In this document: piece after piece, positions 56,374 to 57,084 of the stretch
How the letters are laid out: every line of letters starts with the position of its first letter
How positions within the stretch are numbered: position 1 is the stretch's first letter
Source: CAZTAO01 sp964611645
GTDB lineage: Bacteria > Armatimonadota > UBA5829
NCBI GenBank assembly: GCA_964611645.1
Contig: CAZTAO010000026.1
Location: forward strand, 1 to 57,084
Direction of reading: 5' to 3'
DNA: 57,084 nt
Translations under genes and position numbers: made by a program
Notes under the pieces: generated by a model
Seen by the model: the letters and a program-made list of their open reading frames with translations, nothing else
What the model was told of the DNA's origin: nothing
The model's database searches: none

Positions 56374-57084
56374 TTACTTGTCTCTCGCTGCTACTCCGCC
56401 TTTGGCTTCTATGGCGGCTTGGGCGGCGGCCAGGCGGGCTACCGGGATTCTTCTTGGGGAGCAGGAAACGTAGTTCAGGCCGATTCGGTGGCAGAACTTC
56501 ACGCTCTCAGGCTCTCCGCCGTGCTCTCCGCAGATTCCAAGCTTGATCTTGGGGTTGACTGCCTTGGCATCTTCCACACAGATCTTCATCAGTCGGCCGA
56601 TACCCTTCTGGTCGATGGTCTCGGTCGGGTCGGTCTTGAAGATTTGCTTGTCGATGTAGAGCGGCAGGAACTTGCCCGCGTCGTCTCGGCTGATGCCGTA
56701 GCCCATCTGGGTGAGGTCATTGGTGCCGAAGCTGAAGAACTGGGCAACCGGCGCGATCTCGTCAGCGGTCAGGGCAGCACGCGGGATCTCGATCATGGTG
56801 CCGATCATATACTCGACTTCCACGCCCTCTTCCTTCATTGTCCGCTCGGCTATCGGGATGAGCTGGTCCTTGAGATAGGAAAGCTCGTTGACAGTGCCGA
56901 TGAGCGGGATCATGATCTCGGGGTGAACGTCCATTCCCGACTTCTTCACTTCACAAGCCGCGCCGATGATAGCGCCGACCTGCATATTGACTATGCCGGG
57001 GAAGTAGATCGAGAGTCGGCAGCCGCGCAGGCCCAGCATCGGGTTCTGCTCGTGCATGTCGTGGACCTTAGCCAGCATCTTCTT
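56374..57084 (-). CDS. ppdK: Pyruvate phosphate dikinase, C-terminal part (partial)
   Basis: The last 236 residues of PPDK; the gene continues beyond the window edge. The enzyme interconverts pyruvate, ATP and phosphate with PEP, AMP and diphosphate. The PEP-binding TIM barrel is clear: HEQNPMLGLRGCRLSIYFPGIVNMQ, IMIPLIGTVNEL, YMIGTMIEIPRAALTADEIAPVAQFFSFGTNDLTQMGYGISRDDAG, and catalytic Cys in LGICGEHGGEPESVKF. The end, YVSCSPRRIPVARLAAAQAAI, is typical of PPDK and unlike PpsA. The stop is preceded by a basic tail. No other gene of the operon can be seen. Confidence 0.93.
   Translation of the reverse strand, partial: KKMLAKVHDMHEQNPMLGLRGCRLSIYFPGIVNMQVGAIIGAACEVKKSGMDVHPEIMIPLIGTVNELSYLKDQLIPIAERTMKEEGVEVEYMIGTMIEIPRAALTADEIAPVAQFFSFGTNDLTQMGYGISRDDAGKFLPLYIDKQIFKTDPTETIDQKGIGRLMKICVEDAKAVNPKIKLGICGEHGGEPESVKFCHRIGLNYVSCSPRRIPVARLAAAQAAIEAKGGVAARDK

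Overview
The window reads as chromosomal DNA of a free-living, heterotrophic, diderm bacterium of moderately high GC. Outer-membrane evidence is a 1,248-residue barrel-like protein with a signal peptide, a lipid-A-type ArnT glycosyltransferase, an RseB-like envelope-stress protein and a lipoprotein. Gene styles such as uroporphyrinogen-decarboxylase-fold proteins of unknown role, M55 aminopeptidase, Gfo/Idh/MocA oxidoreductases, xylose-isomerase-like barrels and an Aquifex-type aconitase recall Armatimonadota or a similarly deep lineage. That placement is inference; there is no rRNA or marker set to confirm it. GTG and TTG starts are common, and several clean sigma-70-type promoters (TTGACA/TATAAT, 17-18 bp spacing) are readable.

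Layout. 0.3-5.7 kb: M48 protease, URO-D-fold protein, CHASE4-HAMP-GAF-PAS-SpoIIE phosphatase, DUF167. 5.9-8.4 kb: mutS2 interrupted by one in-frame TAA that lies in a hairpin, with the same palindromic repeat family on both sides. 8.5-14.3 kb: a second URO-D-fold protein, pepA, a cytidylate-kinase-like protein, and a murA-mreB operon read leftward from a consensus promoter. 14.5-20.7 kb: BON-like protein, then a five-gene catabolic operon (HpcH/HpaI aldolase, 2-hydroxyacid dehydrogenase, M55 D-aminopeptidase, TIM-barrel isomerase, cyclase) behind a promoter with a possible attenuator, followed by an orphan sugar-binding lipoprotein. 20.7-28 kb: CBS protein, GNAT-like acyltransferase, a duplicated Spy-like periplasmic protein, and a NeuB/SAF protein with a secreted glycosidase-like protein. 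28-34.1 kb: tRNA-Gln, a tightly overlapping nagA/YdjC/GT2/ArnT operon, prs, a GNAT protein, tRNA-Pro.

35-42.2 kb is the most distinctive region: an ECF sigma factor, anti-sigma factor and RseB-like protein read rightward from an ECF-type promoter (AAC-N16-CGTC). Divergent from them are a second membrane protein with two anti-sigma zinc fingers and the giant repeat-built barrel-like protein. 42.3-52 kb: an AraR-like GntR/LacI chimera with an inverted repeat across its own promoter, galactokinase plus sugar nucleotidyltransferase, two MocA oxidoreductases, an orphan acyltransferase E2 with two subunit-binding domains, and aconitase. 52-57 kb: small membrane and EcsC proteins, an SGNH hydrolase, a REP-associated transposase with its REP palindromes on both sides, and the C-terminal end of pyruvate phosphate dikinase at the window edge.

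Interspersed palindromes are unusually rich. At least four families occur, and they bracket mutS2, the galK block and the RAYT gene.
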